Below are positions 40,101-52,400 of a DNA stretch of 64,000 nt, piece after piece. Source of the DNA: Anseranas semipalmata. Lineage: Eukaryota; Chordata; Aves; Anseriformes; Anseranatidae. Under the pieces are notes generated by a model. The model worked only from the letters and a program-made list of their open reading frames with translations. It was not told the DNA's origin and did no database searches. The translations under genes were made by a program, and so were the position numbers. Where the stretch lies: the NCBI GenBank assembly GCA_013399115.1, contig VXAA01006433.1:717129-781128 (forward strand). Reading direction: 5' to 3'. Numbering within the stretch: position 1 is the first letter of the stretch; every line of letters starts with the position of its first letter.

Positions 40101-40154
40101 TATAAACATACATGCTTCCCTTTGCCCTCCGTCAGCTGTAGTTTATGCATTAAC
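40101..40154 (+). promoter_or_regulatory. Candidate ACMSD promoter elements (TATA-like, HNF1-like)
   Basis: A TATA-like tataaaca lies at 40101-40108. The string gtttatgcattaac at 40141-40154 resembles the HNF1 palindrome, with one mismatch in a half-site and a spacer of two bases instead of one. Both lie within 275 bp of the start codon. ACMSD is a liver and kidney gene, so an HNF1 site would make sense, but motifs this short occur by chance and the transcription start is unknown. Confidence 0.3.
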
Positions 40155-40373
40155 AGGGACTTTCTGGTAGAAGCCTTTGTTCTTTCACAGAGCCACTCCT
40201 CTGGGATCTAGGCTCCCTGGTTGGTTATTGTATTTAGTTCTCACGACCCACAGCAGGTGGATCTGAACAGCAGATGAAGTCAATAACTTGCTGAACCAGG
40301 GACAGGAAGGATAGTAGCAATGACACAGAAAACACTTTCTGAGAAAGAGTATTTCTCCTTTGATACTACAAAA

Positions 40374-40430
40374 ATGAAAATTGATATTCATAGCCACATT
40401 CTACCTAAGGAATGGCCTGACCTAAAAAAG
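40374..40430 (+). CDS. ACMSD: ACMSD exon 1 (residues 1-19)
   Basis: Encodes [19 protein letters not shown], essentially the human N-terminus. The HSH motif supplies metal ligands His6 and His8 at the end of the first strand of the TIM barrel. The start codon has A at -3 (acaaaaATGa), an adequate context. The donor is GTAATA at 40431, phase 0. It is too short to stand out as an open frame and was recognised from the protein motif. Any 5' untranslated part is not delimited. Confidence 0.95.
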
Positions 40431-43400
40431 GTAATAAGAGTTTAGATATTCAGTGCCTTATGTTATCAGCAACCACTGGTACCAATGTAATTCTTGAAAG
40501 ATCAGTGAATGAAGGGTTCTGTTATAAATACCTGTTTTCAGTAGGTTTTTGTCTGATCCTATTTTTTTTTTTCAGATGTAAGATACTTGTATTACATTAC
40601 TATGCAAAGCAAGAGTCCCAGCAAGAAAGGGATGGAAAACTGGGCTCTCATCCCCACTCTCTATTTAGACTGATGTCATTTTTACGTTTTTGCTTGTTTT
40701 TATGAGACCTAAAATTGTTGAATGATGAGGCATAAATTCCATTTTCTTGATGAAACCAGGGCTGTCAGGCTCCCAAATGGTATTCACTTTTGTTTTAAAT
40801 AGGAGAAATAAGCAAATGTTAGACAAGATTAATGTTACCTAAGACAAAAGTCATTCATTCACATCTTATGCCCACAGGCATGAAAGTCATTCACTTCAAT
40901 AGGTATGAGGTAACTCTAAGTATGGTTAACTGATGATTATGATTGTTTTACTAATGTCTGTTATTTTTTTCAGTTACTGGAAAGGAGTAGCATATTGTAT
41001 TACAAATACAAAATCTCAGCTGTCACAACACTGAAGCTATAAGTCAACTTGTCTTAACTTCACATTTTTGTGTGGTATTATTAGTAGTATTCAACAACAT
41101 AAATTTATTCTTGTCAATAGCAATTTTATGACTCTGTGAAAAGTATTTGAGGATGGAAAGTGTCATTTAGGTTTTCATGTAATAATTCTACTCCTTTTCT
41201 TACTTCAGATTATCAAAAGCAATGTTGTCATCTGATTCTGAATTTGATTTTAGAGTTGTTGCCTGAATAATTATAATCACAATTGAATACAGAGGTGTCT
41301 GATCTAAGGATCTTGGACTCATAAGGGATCACATCTTCATTGCTACAAAGGGTACTGAAAAAGGTCACATGATAAAAATGTATTTATATATTGTTTATGC
41401 ACACATACATACAAAATTGTTTGCTATTTACAGAATTCCAGGATAGCTATTTTTTATAACTCTTTAATGTTTTCATTCATGGTAAAAAATCAGACTAGAA
41501 AAGATGAGAACTGCATTGTTGCTTCTTCCCTTATTGTAATTCTATGTTGGTAGTAGTTTGAATGAACATTGCCTGTGTCTGCCAGTGGTATGGAACCACT
41601 TTATTTCATTGTGCCTGTCTTTGACAACAAAGGAATACCATTATTTCAACCATGCTATTAGGCATCTGACACACTAACTGACACTCTGTTTTACACTGTA
41701 CATCTCTTTCACTTTAATATTTTGAGGTTGAAGATGGCAAATTCTCAGGTGAGCATTGTGTATGCATTAGCTCCATGTTTCTGTGACTTTAAACATGACA
41801 GCCCAGTATCAGTTAGATGTTAGCCAGAGAGCAGCTGGAAAACGTAAACAGCATATTAGAAAAAAGTAGTGAGAAAACCTGGTGTTAAGAACATATGTGG
41901 GATTATTTCTTCATTAGTAGTGAAGAGTAACATTATTATGCATAAAACCTCCTGGGAAGGAATGTTTGTTTCCTCTTTTACCTAGGAAGGGCTTTTTAAA
42001 CATCTATTTAAACTTCCTATTTGTAATTATAAGAGCTCCTCAGTGACAAACATTGGATAATGTAGATGAGATGACAGGTATTTTTTAGAACAAATATGTC
42101 TGTTTTAAGTGAACAGGAGTTCACATATCCAGTCTACAATGAAAGACTAATCTTGCTTGTTTCAGATTTTGTAGTCCTTGTCTGTGCAAAATCCCTGTAA
42201 AACATCTATAAAATTCCTTTGTTCTGATTTTGAATGAGTTATATATTTTTGTCTATGTATAATTTAAAAGGACGATAAATTCAGTGAGATAAAATCACCT
42301 CAAGAGTCCCTTGATGTTCATGGATGTATGTCAAGGATGAATTCATTGCTGGTAGTCCCTGAGGTCAGCTGTAGGCCAGTGTTGCATTTATTGAAACGCT
42401 GATTAAAAAGGCTAAGACAAATTTTTTAAAGTTAATTTCCACCTGCTAGTTTTTGTTTCCTCTGTTCTAAAGTTTGAGCATTTCAAAGGTTTATTAATGG
42501 ACCCAGAATAGGAAACAACCCTCAGAATTCCCTAGAGCCCTCTGAAAATTCAAGCCATTAACATAGCTTTCTACATCTCAGGCATGGAAGACCAATTGGG
42601 CAATCCTAGCACACACACATAGAAATTAAACTTCTTTCTTTTTTCAGCCATATAAGTACTGAATCTTGACTCTATGACTAGAACATTCTATTATCAAGGT
42701 AATTATTTCAGAGCTTAGGAACCCATAATAAGTATGAAAATGAATATAAACTAATGAAATTCTTCAGCAAGGACTATCAATACACCCAACTAATAACTGA
42801 TAGGTAAAAAGATGAGCAGTTCAAAAACAGACTAGCGAGTGTCTCTATTACCTACAAGCTCCCTGAGCACCTTTAAGGTAATCATTTTTTGCACAGCTTG
42901 TAATTGCAATTACGATGGAGCTAGTGAAAAAAGTTTTCATTAGATGTCATGAAATTTTCTCTAAATGTGTCTTATGTGTGTAAATATATATATAGAACTA
43001 TAAACTTAGCTACATAGCTAAAAATAAATAATTCAATAAAATGTACTTTGCCGTAGTCGTTAGCATCTCTGATTGACTGAAGTCAGGAGGCTTGGCTCTG
43101 CACGCCTACTGTGGGAAAGCTGACGGTGGCATTTCATAATGATTTGTTGTCACAGGAAATTCAGGACTGTATTCAAATTGTTTACACTTCAGTGAAAGAA
43201 ATTCCTACCTTTACTATTTCCTTTAAAGTATTTCTTGATAGAAAAATAGGAATTCTGAGCATAGTTTTCAGTCTATTATGATATTTCAAGATTTCTGATC
43301 TGATAAGTTATGAAAATGAAATCAGCTTCTTTTGTGGTGTTTTTTTTTTTTTTGCATAAACAATTTTGAATCTCTCTAAAAGAATCAATGAGCATCTAAG

Positions 43401-46400
43401 CTTCTCCTTTAAGCTTCTCTTGGCTGTTTAAATATTAATAGAGAGAGACTGACCTTCAGTACTGCTGCTGAATCATGAAAGCTGAAAAGTGGAATCGATA
43501 CATCTTTGTGCTAATGATTAACTGATTACAATTTGTTAGGATTGGAAGATTGTCAGCTCAATTTTCATATTGCCAAGTGCTTGATTCAATTTTTTCAATG
43601 TTAAAATATTATTCCAATTAGAACCTCAATATAGTATGCAACTTTAAGCACTTTGAAATCAGTTTTAAGGCTTATTTAAAAATGTTGTTGAACTGAGAGC
43701 TAAAAGTTCATATTTACAAAGACCATTAGTACAGTCTGGTTAAACTTTGGCACTTTTGCTGAAGTCAATGGGGCTGCTTATAGGCTCAATGCTGAGTATA
43801 TGCTTAAGTATTTCTCCTGAATAAGGTACTGCTGGGTTGTAAGAATTGAAATGTTGATTATTATCGCAGAGTGCTAACTAGTCATTGGCTTTTTCTTCTT
43901 TCTTTTACAGAGATATGGATATGGTGGATGGGTACAGCTGGATCATCACTGCAAGGTTTGGGCTGTTTGGTGCTCTATGTTGGTCTTGTGTTGTCATCAG
44001 GAATAAAAACTCCTAGGAAATCCATTAAGAAGCAAAAGTGGCAATAAGATTGGCTGAGTCTTTGATACATATTTATCTAGAGGTCTATCTTTTCTGAAGT
44101 AATATCACTCAAAGTCCTAATATACCTCAGTAGAACTCTTTGCTTAAGATGTGAAACTCAGTATAGTCATTTCACATTCACTTGTATGAACCACTTCCCA
44201 TTTTTTGTCATAATATCATCTAACCACTTGGAATGGATAGCTCTTAGGAATTGTTTTCAATAAGACAAGTCAACCTAAAGCAGATAACATAGAATACTTT
44301 TAGTTAAATGCAGTCATCTATATGAGAAGCAAAAACAAAAGGAGCTGGTATTTTAATAAAAGTTGAAGAACTCGGTCATGAAAATCTCTTCAAAGGGAAA
44401 CAGTAACTTCTGTAATGTTATGACAAGGAGAATAAACAGCGGTTCCAATATCCAAGAATAGTAGCAAAATTACATAGATTTTGGGACCATTATATACAAA
44501 AGTAGGAGCCCGAGGTTTCTTGGCAAGTAAAAGGCAGATTGAGTCTGATTATACTTCAGCCTTCACCCACTCCATTAACTTTAAAAAGGTACTTCTGAGC
44601 TACGTAAGTATAACAGGAACATGTCTCCAGATGGTGTGAGTCTATGCTAACAGTCCATCTTCATTCAGAATCCATTCTGCTTGTAGTGAATTTAGCAAAA
44701 TACGTGTATTTACTTTGATGGGGGTAGAACTGTGTTTTTAAAGGCTTGATTCTATTCTCACTCACAATGGAGCAAATCAGAAGGAATTTCAGTGACATCC
44801 ACAGTGACACAACAATATAAAACTTCTGAAAGCAAGATCAAAATGTTGCAGTATATCTTTTGATAAGAGCATTAAAAAATACTAGAATTAATGTTTTTTT
44901 TTTTTTACAGGAAGGCAAAGTAACACCCTTTATACATTCCTATGTAGGTTAACTGTACCAGCTCATTTTAAAGATGTTCCCTCTATTACCATATAATGGC
45001 TTTGGCAGTCAGATATCCCTGTGTATCTCAAACACTGTCACGGGAAGCCAGCTTCCTCCTGTGACCTGTCAGCTCCCCGCTTCTAGGAATCTTTCAGAGA
45101 GCCTGACACTGCAAATGGCATTGACCTCTGGAAGCAGGGAGATTAGAAAGATGGTATAAGAAAGAGGTCTCCGGAGACCTCAGTTCACTTCTAACCCCAC
45201 TTCATATGTACTTGCCCTAACTTGAGAAACTCCATCTGTAACTACCTACCACAGGAGCTTTGTGAGTTGTACAGATACTGAAGGGATAAAGACGATGCAA
45301 AGTATTAGGATAATTAAGGAAAAAGTATGGAGGTAACAGAGGATAGGTAGGTAAGAGCAGAAAGAACAATTTGGATATAGTAAGCTGCAAGACAAAAGAT
45401 ATAAAGTTAGGAGCATGAACAGCTCAACAGAGTGTCAGCATATGGCCTACATAAATCATGTGAAGAGTGCAAATAAGTGGCTAAATCCAGTTGTATATTG
45501 TGTTATATGTTACATTCCCACAGGCTGTATGCACAGTCTTTAGCAAGGGTTTTGTTTTCTGAAATTCAGACATGATCTGAATATTGGAATTCTGTGTGGA
45601 AAAGTAGAGGGTAAGTGATGGAAAGGGTTAGTACTTAGCATTTTCAGGATGACAGTGCCTCTCTCTGTCTGGGAAAACCTCATAAAGAAAATAGTACCTC
45701 ATCTTCTTCATTGTTTCTTTTTGTGGCTTGGCTAGTTCATTTGTTCTGTGTAGAGATTGAACTTCTATTGTCTTTAAAGAAGCAAGAGTTGTATCTTTCA
45801 GATAACCAAGATATTTAAATATATAAATCCTGTTAATTTTAATGGAACTAGATGTTCCATCATCTTTGCAAAATCATACTTCCTTGTGATTGTATGTATG
45901 CTAAAAAAAAAAAAGCGGATAAAATGGATATGCTAGTGTCTGTTGCAACCTAATGATACATGCTGTTGTCATTCTATAATATGCAAGGCTATGCTGTCAA
46001 ATCCCTAGCAGTCTTTTATGAAAGTGGGCCACAGAATATGAAGGCTGGGACCAAGAATGAGGAGGAAACAGATACTATGCTGAAATTTCAGATCTGAGTC
46101 TAAGCAGGCATGGGAGGAGAGAACAAGCCACCTGCTGAACCAAAGTGTGGATGGCACAGCTTCTGAGATTCTGGTAGGTGCAGGAAGAGGAGACTCGGAG
46201 ACATTTTTAGCAGCTTAGCTGTTTGTTATAGGCCTGATGCTAAAACTGCTCGCTAAAAATAGTTTGCAAAGGAACTTTGTGACAAGTCAATAATAGCCTT
46301 ATACACTCTGCAGAGAATTCTGCCTAGCCTACTTCTGTCTGAAAATGTTGCATGAAAAAAGTGCGTGGCAAAATAAAATCTTGTTCAGATATGTGGAGCT

Positions 46401-49400
46401 GGGGAAGTTAACTCTTAAGATTTTAAAAATGCTAAAACTTCTCATATCATTCTATGAAGAAGCATCAGGGTCAAACTGGAAGAAAATAATTACATGCATT
46501 TTGAAAGAAGTGCAATTTGGGATGCAACTGAGTAGTTTAGTGGTGCGGTAATTTAAATGTAGATTGCTGAACGAAATCAGCATCCCAGACTTGATTCTTA
46601 AATCTCTCTCTATTAATTTCCACATAAATTAATTAAAGTCTTAAATATTAGATAATGTTAAGAATAGAACAGAATAGAAGAGGTGATAGAATTCTTCAGC
46701 TGTGCCCTTAGAAAATTGTGTTAACCTGCCAAATAAAGATCTAATGTCTTTTATTATGAAATTTTCATAAAATCATCCATAGCTTTGGAACCTGAAAAAT
46801 TTCTTCATGATCCATTTTTCATTCTTACTACTGCAAAAAATTCTCACCAGTTGAGGTGTCTGAGTAATTCCTTATTTTAAAAAGATCAGGTGCAGATTAG
46901 TGGCAGTGTCTAGAGACAATAGCAGTATGACTGATTTTCCAGTTGTAGTGTTGCTGGGCCAGATCTTTCTATCCTGACAGACATGAGCATGAATCTATTC
47001 GGATGATCATGTTTTGCTTTCCTGCATAATCAAATCTGTTGTTCCCCTCATACAATGCTGTGAGTTTAGCCTTGACCTGAAGCATGTTTTCTTTCACCAA
47101 GAATCAGTTAATGCAAATGAAAATAGGAAACTGTTCAATGAACTCTTCAATGAGAACAACACATGGCTTATTAGAAACCTTTCCTATATTGCAAACTCTG
47201 CTGCAGCATTCAGAAAACCACTGTGCATCTCAGCTTTTATGTATGAGCACTGTCAAGGTTGCTGGTGAAATTACAATCTAACACTGTTTTCAATATTAGC
47301 AGAAGGAAATATATATGAGCAGTTCAGCTGCTGTGCCTTAGCTGTGTCTGAGTAAAGAATTAAAATTCGCCTGTGTTCACAGAAATATTCCCAGTGGTAA
47401 ACCAATAAAGGCCACACGATCTATTTGTATGTGATACAATGCTCAGTTTAATCTGTTTTCTCTGCTCACACCCTGAATATTTTTCCATTTATTAGACAAT
47501 CTGCAGCAATGGGCTGATCTTTTTTTAATGTATTGGAGTATATGGCTAGAGTAAAACTTTTTGTCAGGTTGGAAAATCAATTTTACAAGAGCCTAAAGTA
47601 TTTTACCAGAGGATCAGGACTATGTAGTTGTTATTACTGACTGTAATATTTCAAGTAATTTTCACAAACTGTGATACAGCTAAGAAGTAACTTGACAGCT
47701 TGCCAAGGCAGCACAGTTAGATTTGTTGAAGAGAGCTTTAAAATATTCGTTAGGGCAGTATATTTGTGAATCATGTTTGGAGTTAATAACAAATTCAAGG
47801 TTAAGAACAGTCTGACTTCTCAGAAGGAAGCGATAGAAATCCAGCTCTTCTCTGAATAGTGAAATTTGGTAGGTTATTTCTGTTTTAAGATAATAGTGGG
47901 GAATACTCTGATTTAACAGGTTTTTATTTAGCAAAATAGACAGTGTCCTGAGGATCCTAAATAAGACAATTTTGTGGAGAAAAATAAAGTGGCCTTTGGA
48001 GAAAGAGAATTCAGTTTCCAGAAGGGTCAGAAGACTGCCCTACACTTAGCTTGTGTTTACTGTGAAGATGAAAGAGTAACTGCTGTGCTTTCTCACAATT
48101 TATCTGGTTTTCAATTTTCAACTGCAAATTCAGTGTCTTCTCTATGCGGTACCTTTCCTGCATGACCACACTTACCTATCCCATATCCACAGGGTGATGT
48201 GGATCTTCTGACTTCACCTATTTCCACTTATAACCAAAGTAGCTACAAGCAACCAAAAAACACTCAGGCCTTGCGAGTATTGGTGAATTACATCTAATCA
48301 GTTAGTGCTAAGCCAACAGAAATACTGTCTTGTCTGTCTTCACAAGTCCGTAGAAGCATGTGGTTAGGTACAACTGTGACAAACATTTTCCTTTGCTTAA
48401 TGTGACATCACTGTCCTCATCATCTTTGGGCAGTTGATAAAACAACCAAAAAAATAAGTTTGAAAAGGAAGTTTCCATGTTCACAGTTAAACAGTATTAA
48501 ATTTCCTGACCTTGATAATATTTTGAACTTTGTAAGCTTGTGAATTGGTGGCATATGGGGAAGGTATTACAGTAATTCAGGTAATGGTTTTATACTATGT
48601 TCAGATTTGTGCTTTGTTTTTGTTTTTGTTTTTCCCAAATACGCTTCTTCAGTAATTCTGTTCCCAAGGAGAAAATGTAATCTGAAGACAACATAATAGG
48701 TCTGCTTTTGTCTCAGTATCTCTGGTGATCTGAAACAACTGTCTTGAATTTAAGACAGTTGAACAATTATTTCTGTAGTTACTGGAATCATTTCGATGGT
48801 GTTAACTTTAAAAGAACACACACATACCCAGGGCGAAAATTTAGCACAGATTTAATTAGAGCATTATTTGGAGGTCAAAATTTGGTTTGGGGATAAACTT
48901 TGGTTAAGGCACCTCATATCTTTTCCAAACACTTGTACAGTGATATACGCTACAATATAAAGGGAATTTTTCATTTTGAAGAATTAATTCATGTTATCTG
49001 AACTATAAATGGCAATTTTATGAATGACTATTATAAAATAGTCTTTGATTTAAAAATATCTGCTGAATAAAAATAAAAGAACAAAATTCTGTCTGAATTC
49101 ACTGAATTTCTGTAGAGAGCACAATATACTCAAGTGACTATACAAATTAGCATGTGCTACTTTGTCACATTTATAATATATGAAAATGTCATTTCACAGG
49201 GACAGGCAAGGATGATGAAGGATGGAAAGGTTTTTAGAGTTATTCAAGAGAACTGCTGGGATCCAGAAGTACGGATTAAAGAAATGGACCTATCAGGTAC
49301 CTCCATAAAGGAACTGAAATCATTGTGTCTCATTCAGAATAACAACTTCTCTGTTAGTGCATCTGAAAGTGCTTAATAACCAAAATCAAAAGGTTTAGCA

Positions 49401-52400
49401 AACCACTTCCTTAATTTAAATCTATTAAAAGTCAGTGAAAACTGATATATTTTATATTCAGACTCAAACGGGACATATTCCCATAAGTTTTCTCATTTTC
49501 AGTAGCAATTTATTCCCCAGATGGACTCACTGATTTCAGTGGGATTGTTAATGCTGAAAGGAACTAGGTGGCATAAGTAAGGATGGCAGAATCTGGACTT
49601 GAGAAGACATTCCAGGTATAAAAGTGATTTACATAAAAGAGGAAACTCTTTCATTTTTGTTCCAAATGTTAAGAGTCTGCTTACTCATAGGATTTTTTCT
49701 TTGTTTTCTTTTGTAATATTTTTTCTGTTTAGATGATGCAACTTCATTCTGTATTTTTGCTAGAGGATTCTGAGCCTAGAGAACTGCTACCATTACTCTC
49801 TCAGGAAAGAGTTTTCCTGATTTAGAAATAAACTTAACTACATGCCAAATTTTCAAATTTATTTTCCACCAGGTTCCTTCATGCCACTAAATAAGATAAG
49901 AAGGATGGGAGACTGAGAATGAGCAAAGGAATTTTTAGTCTGATCAATGTTTTTTTCTTACTGACGCTGCAATTCCAAGTTAGTTTTGTGAGAGAAGTAC
50001 TAGGTTACTAAAGATTATTTTTTCTTAGATTGAGACCTGAATAATTCCCTACATCAGTTCCTAAGTAGACACAACTTGACTATCTCCTCCAGCTTTTCAA
50101 AAAGAACAAACATCTGAATTATTTCAAAAAGCAGATATTTTATAAGTAGTATCTCTATGACTATTGTTTCCTTTTCTAATATGATAACATGTTAGGAGAT
50201 ACTTTGGGTCTTTCTCCTAATGGAGGTCTACTCTGCAACACATAACATAGGCCAATTTGGGAACTCAAGGGTTGGTGGTCAATTTATGTAAACACAACTT
50301 AGATAATTTTCAGCTCATTGCCACCCTGGAAAAGCAGTATTTCAGACTCCAGCTATCAGCCATTTAACGGGAATCCCAGAATGTCTTTGTAACCTCTCTG
50401 AATTGGGTGCTGCCTTGACTGGATTGTAATCATTCCCTGAGTTAGCTCAGGGATTTTTGGGATTACCATGATACTCAAACACATTGTTGATTATAAATAG
50501 CCTTTGGGCATTTTTCCCTTTCAAATAGTTCCCCCACCGCTAGTGGCAAGTTTCTATAAAATAATTCTGCCCATCTATTTGCTGTAGACAAAGGGAAAAG
50601 ACAGGAACAATTTTTTCAACTTTTTGCAATGGTTATCCAGAAAAGAAAATGTATCATAAAACCAGCACCACAATATTTCTTCACGAACTAAACAGTGCTT
50701 ACTTGTTTTAAAAAAAAAAAACAACTCTTAAACTGTGTGTTATAGCACCATCTGGTGACCTGTGCCATAAAAATGTCCCCTTTTATTACGGCACTCCAGA
50801 GATACAGGCATCAGCTAATTAAGTGTAAAAAAAAAAAGTTCTTAGTGTTTTTCATTCCTATGATTCTTCTAATAATAAAGACTGAGGGCCACGTTTATTC
50901 CTCAGCTTACAAAGCTGTAGCTACTTAGGACAGTGACAACTTTATGTAACACAGACCAAGATAGATCATACTGAAAAAATAAACTTCCAAATATGGCATA
51001 ATTTTTGAACAAATGTGCGGGGAGTCTCCATGCTGAACAAAACTAGTATCAGTCATTGTAAGGTGTTATTAACTTAGAGAGAGAACTTACAGCTTGGTTG
51101 CTAAAAGGCTTAGTTTGTGCAGTGCCCTAGAAATCTTACCAATGGTAAGAAATGGTAGCCAATGTACCAAAGAGACTGAATTAGTTCTCATAATCATATG
51201 TCCTGGGTCTAATCAGTGTACAAACCTGTGTCTTGATCTACTCAATAAGACAAACTATAAAGGTAATTCGATAAAACAAGCTATAAAGGTAATTAACATC
51301 ACAGTTCTGTGACACAAATATCACAATTTTGTTGGAGAAAATCTTTCAGTTAATCCTAACTGCCTTTTCTTATTATTTTCACCTTGTAAAACCCTCTGAG
51401 GAGGTGCTTCCTGCTTCAGCAATCAAACCGAACATGGTAAAATACACTGGTCTGTGTGATCGCAGTGGTATGGTTAGTAATGACATGCATGCCATTATGG
51501 TGTATCATCTGCTAATCAGATTGCACCAAGAGGATACAGAAAGCTAAGTGAAATCATTTTTGGAATATAAAATAGTGTTGGTTTTTTTTTCCATGCTGAT
51601 TCATCTTCATCTTCTTCCTAAATCTAGTGTCTTGGATTGTTCAGCATAGAAATCTACCGTTAAGGCTTATGTTAAACTTACTTGGAAGTGTAAAAATGGA
51701 TTGGAACCAGATACAAAGCATATTGTGGAAAGCATGGAGAATGTTCTCAAACATACTAATCAAGTGTCCAGTAGCATATTGGTGGAGAATACACCTTAGG
51801 CTGTACTTGATGAGTATGTCATTGTAGACATAATCCTTAACCTCCAAACCATGGCTGCTGTACATATATTAATCAGATCTTGCAAGAGAGATGCCTGAGT
51901 CAGCGTTCCCTCTTGTTTCCTACTTAAAATACAGAGAAGAATAAATCGTTCTGTTAAAAATTCAAGTGCTTTGTCAAGGTCATCATCTTAAATTCTCATA
52001 GGGTTTTTCTGCTGTCTTTTGTATTAGTATTTTTATTCCTGACAACCAAGTTAAATTTTTAAAAGCATGATAAGATATGTGCATAAATATTACAATATGA
52101 GATGGTGCTTCAATCAGATTTAAAATTAAAGAAAAATACATTTTTGCATGTAACTGTTTAGTGAAGTCCTAATTACAGTTTGTTGTTTATTCGGTTGTCA
52201 ATTTGTTAGGCTCATTCCGTTAAACGTGCATGAAGGTATAGATTTGTGTTTGAACAGAAACCAAACAAAGTAGAGTTAATTCTCTTTATTGCTAACATCA
52301 AAGTTATTTCTAACAGATAGACTTTCTTATACTTACAACCTCAGTAGTTCAGACACAGGATGAATAAAACCTAACACAATACAGCTTTGGGGAACATTTA

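Larger units (their letters stand above)
37869..40373. other. Intergenic sequence and presumed ACMSD 5' flank
   Basis: From the LTR to the ACMSD start codon I see no other gene. A T run lies at 39239-39255. Two candidate promoter elements lie close to the start codon and are described separately. If ACMSD has an upstream non-coding exon, it cannot be told apart from flank here. Confidence 0.6.
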
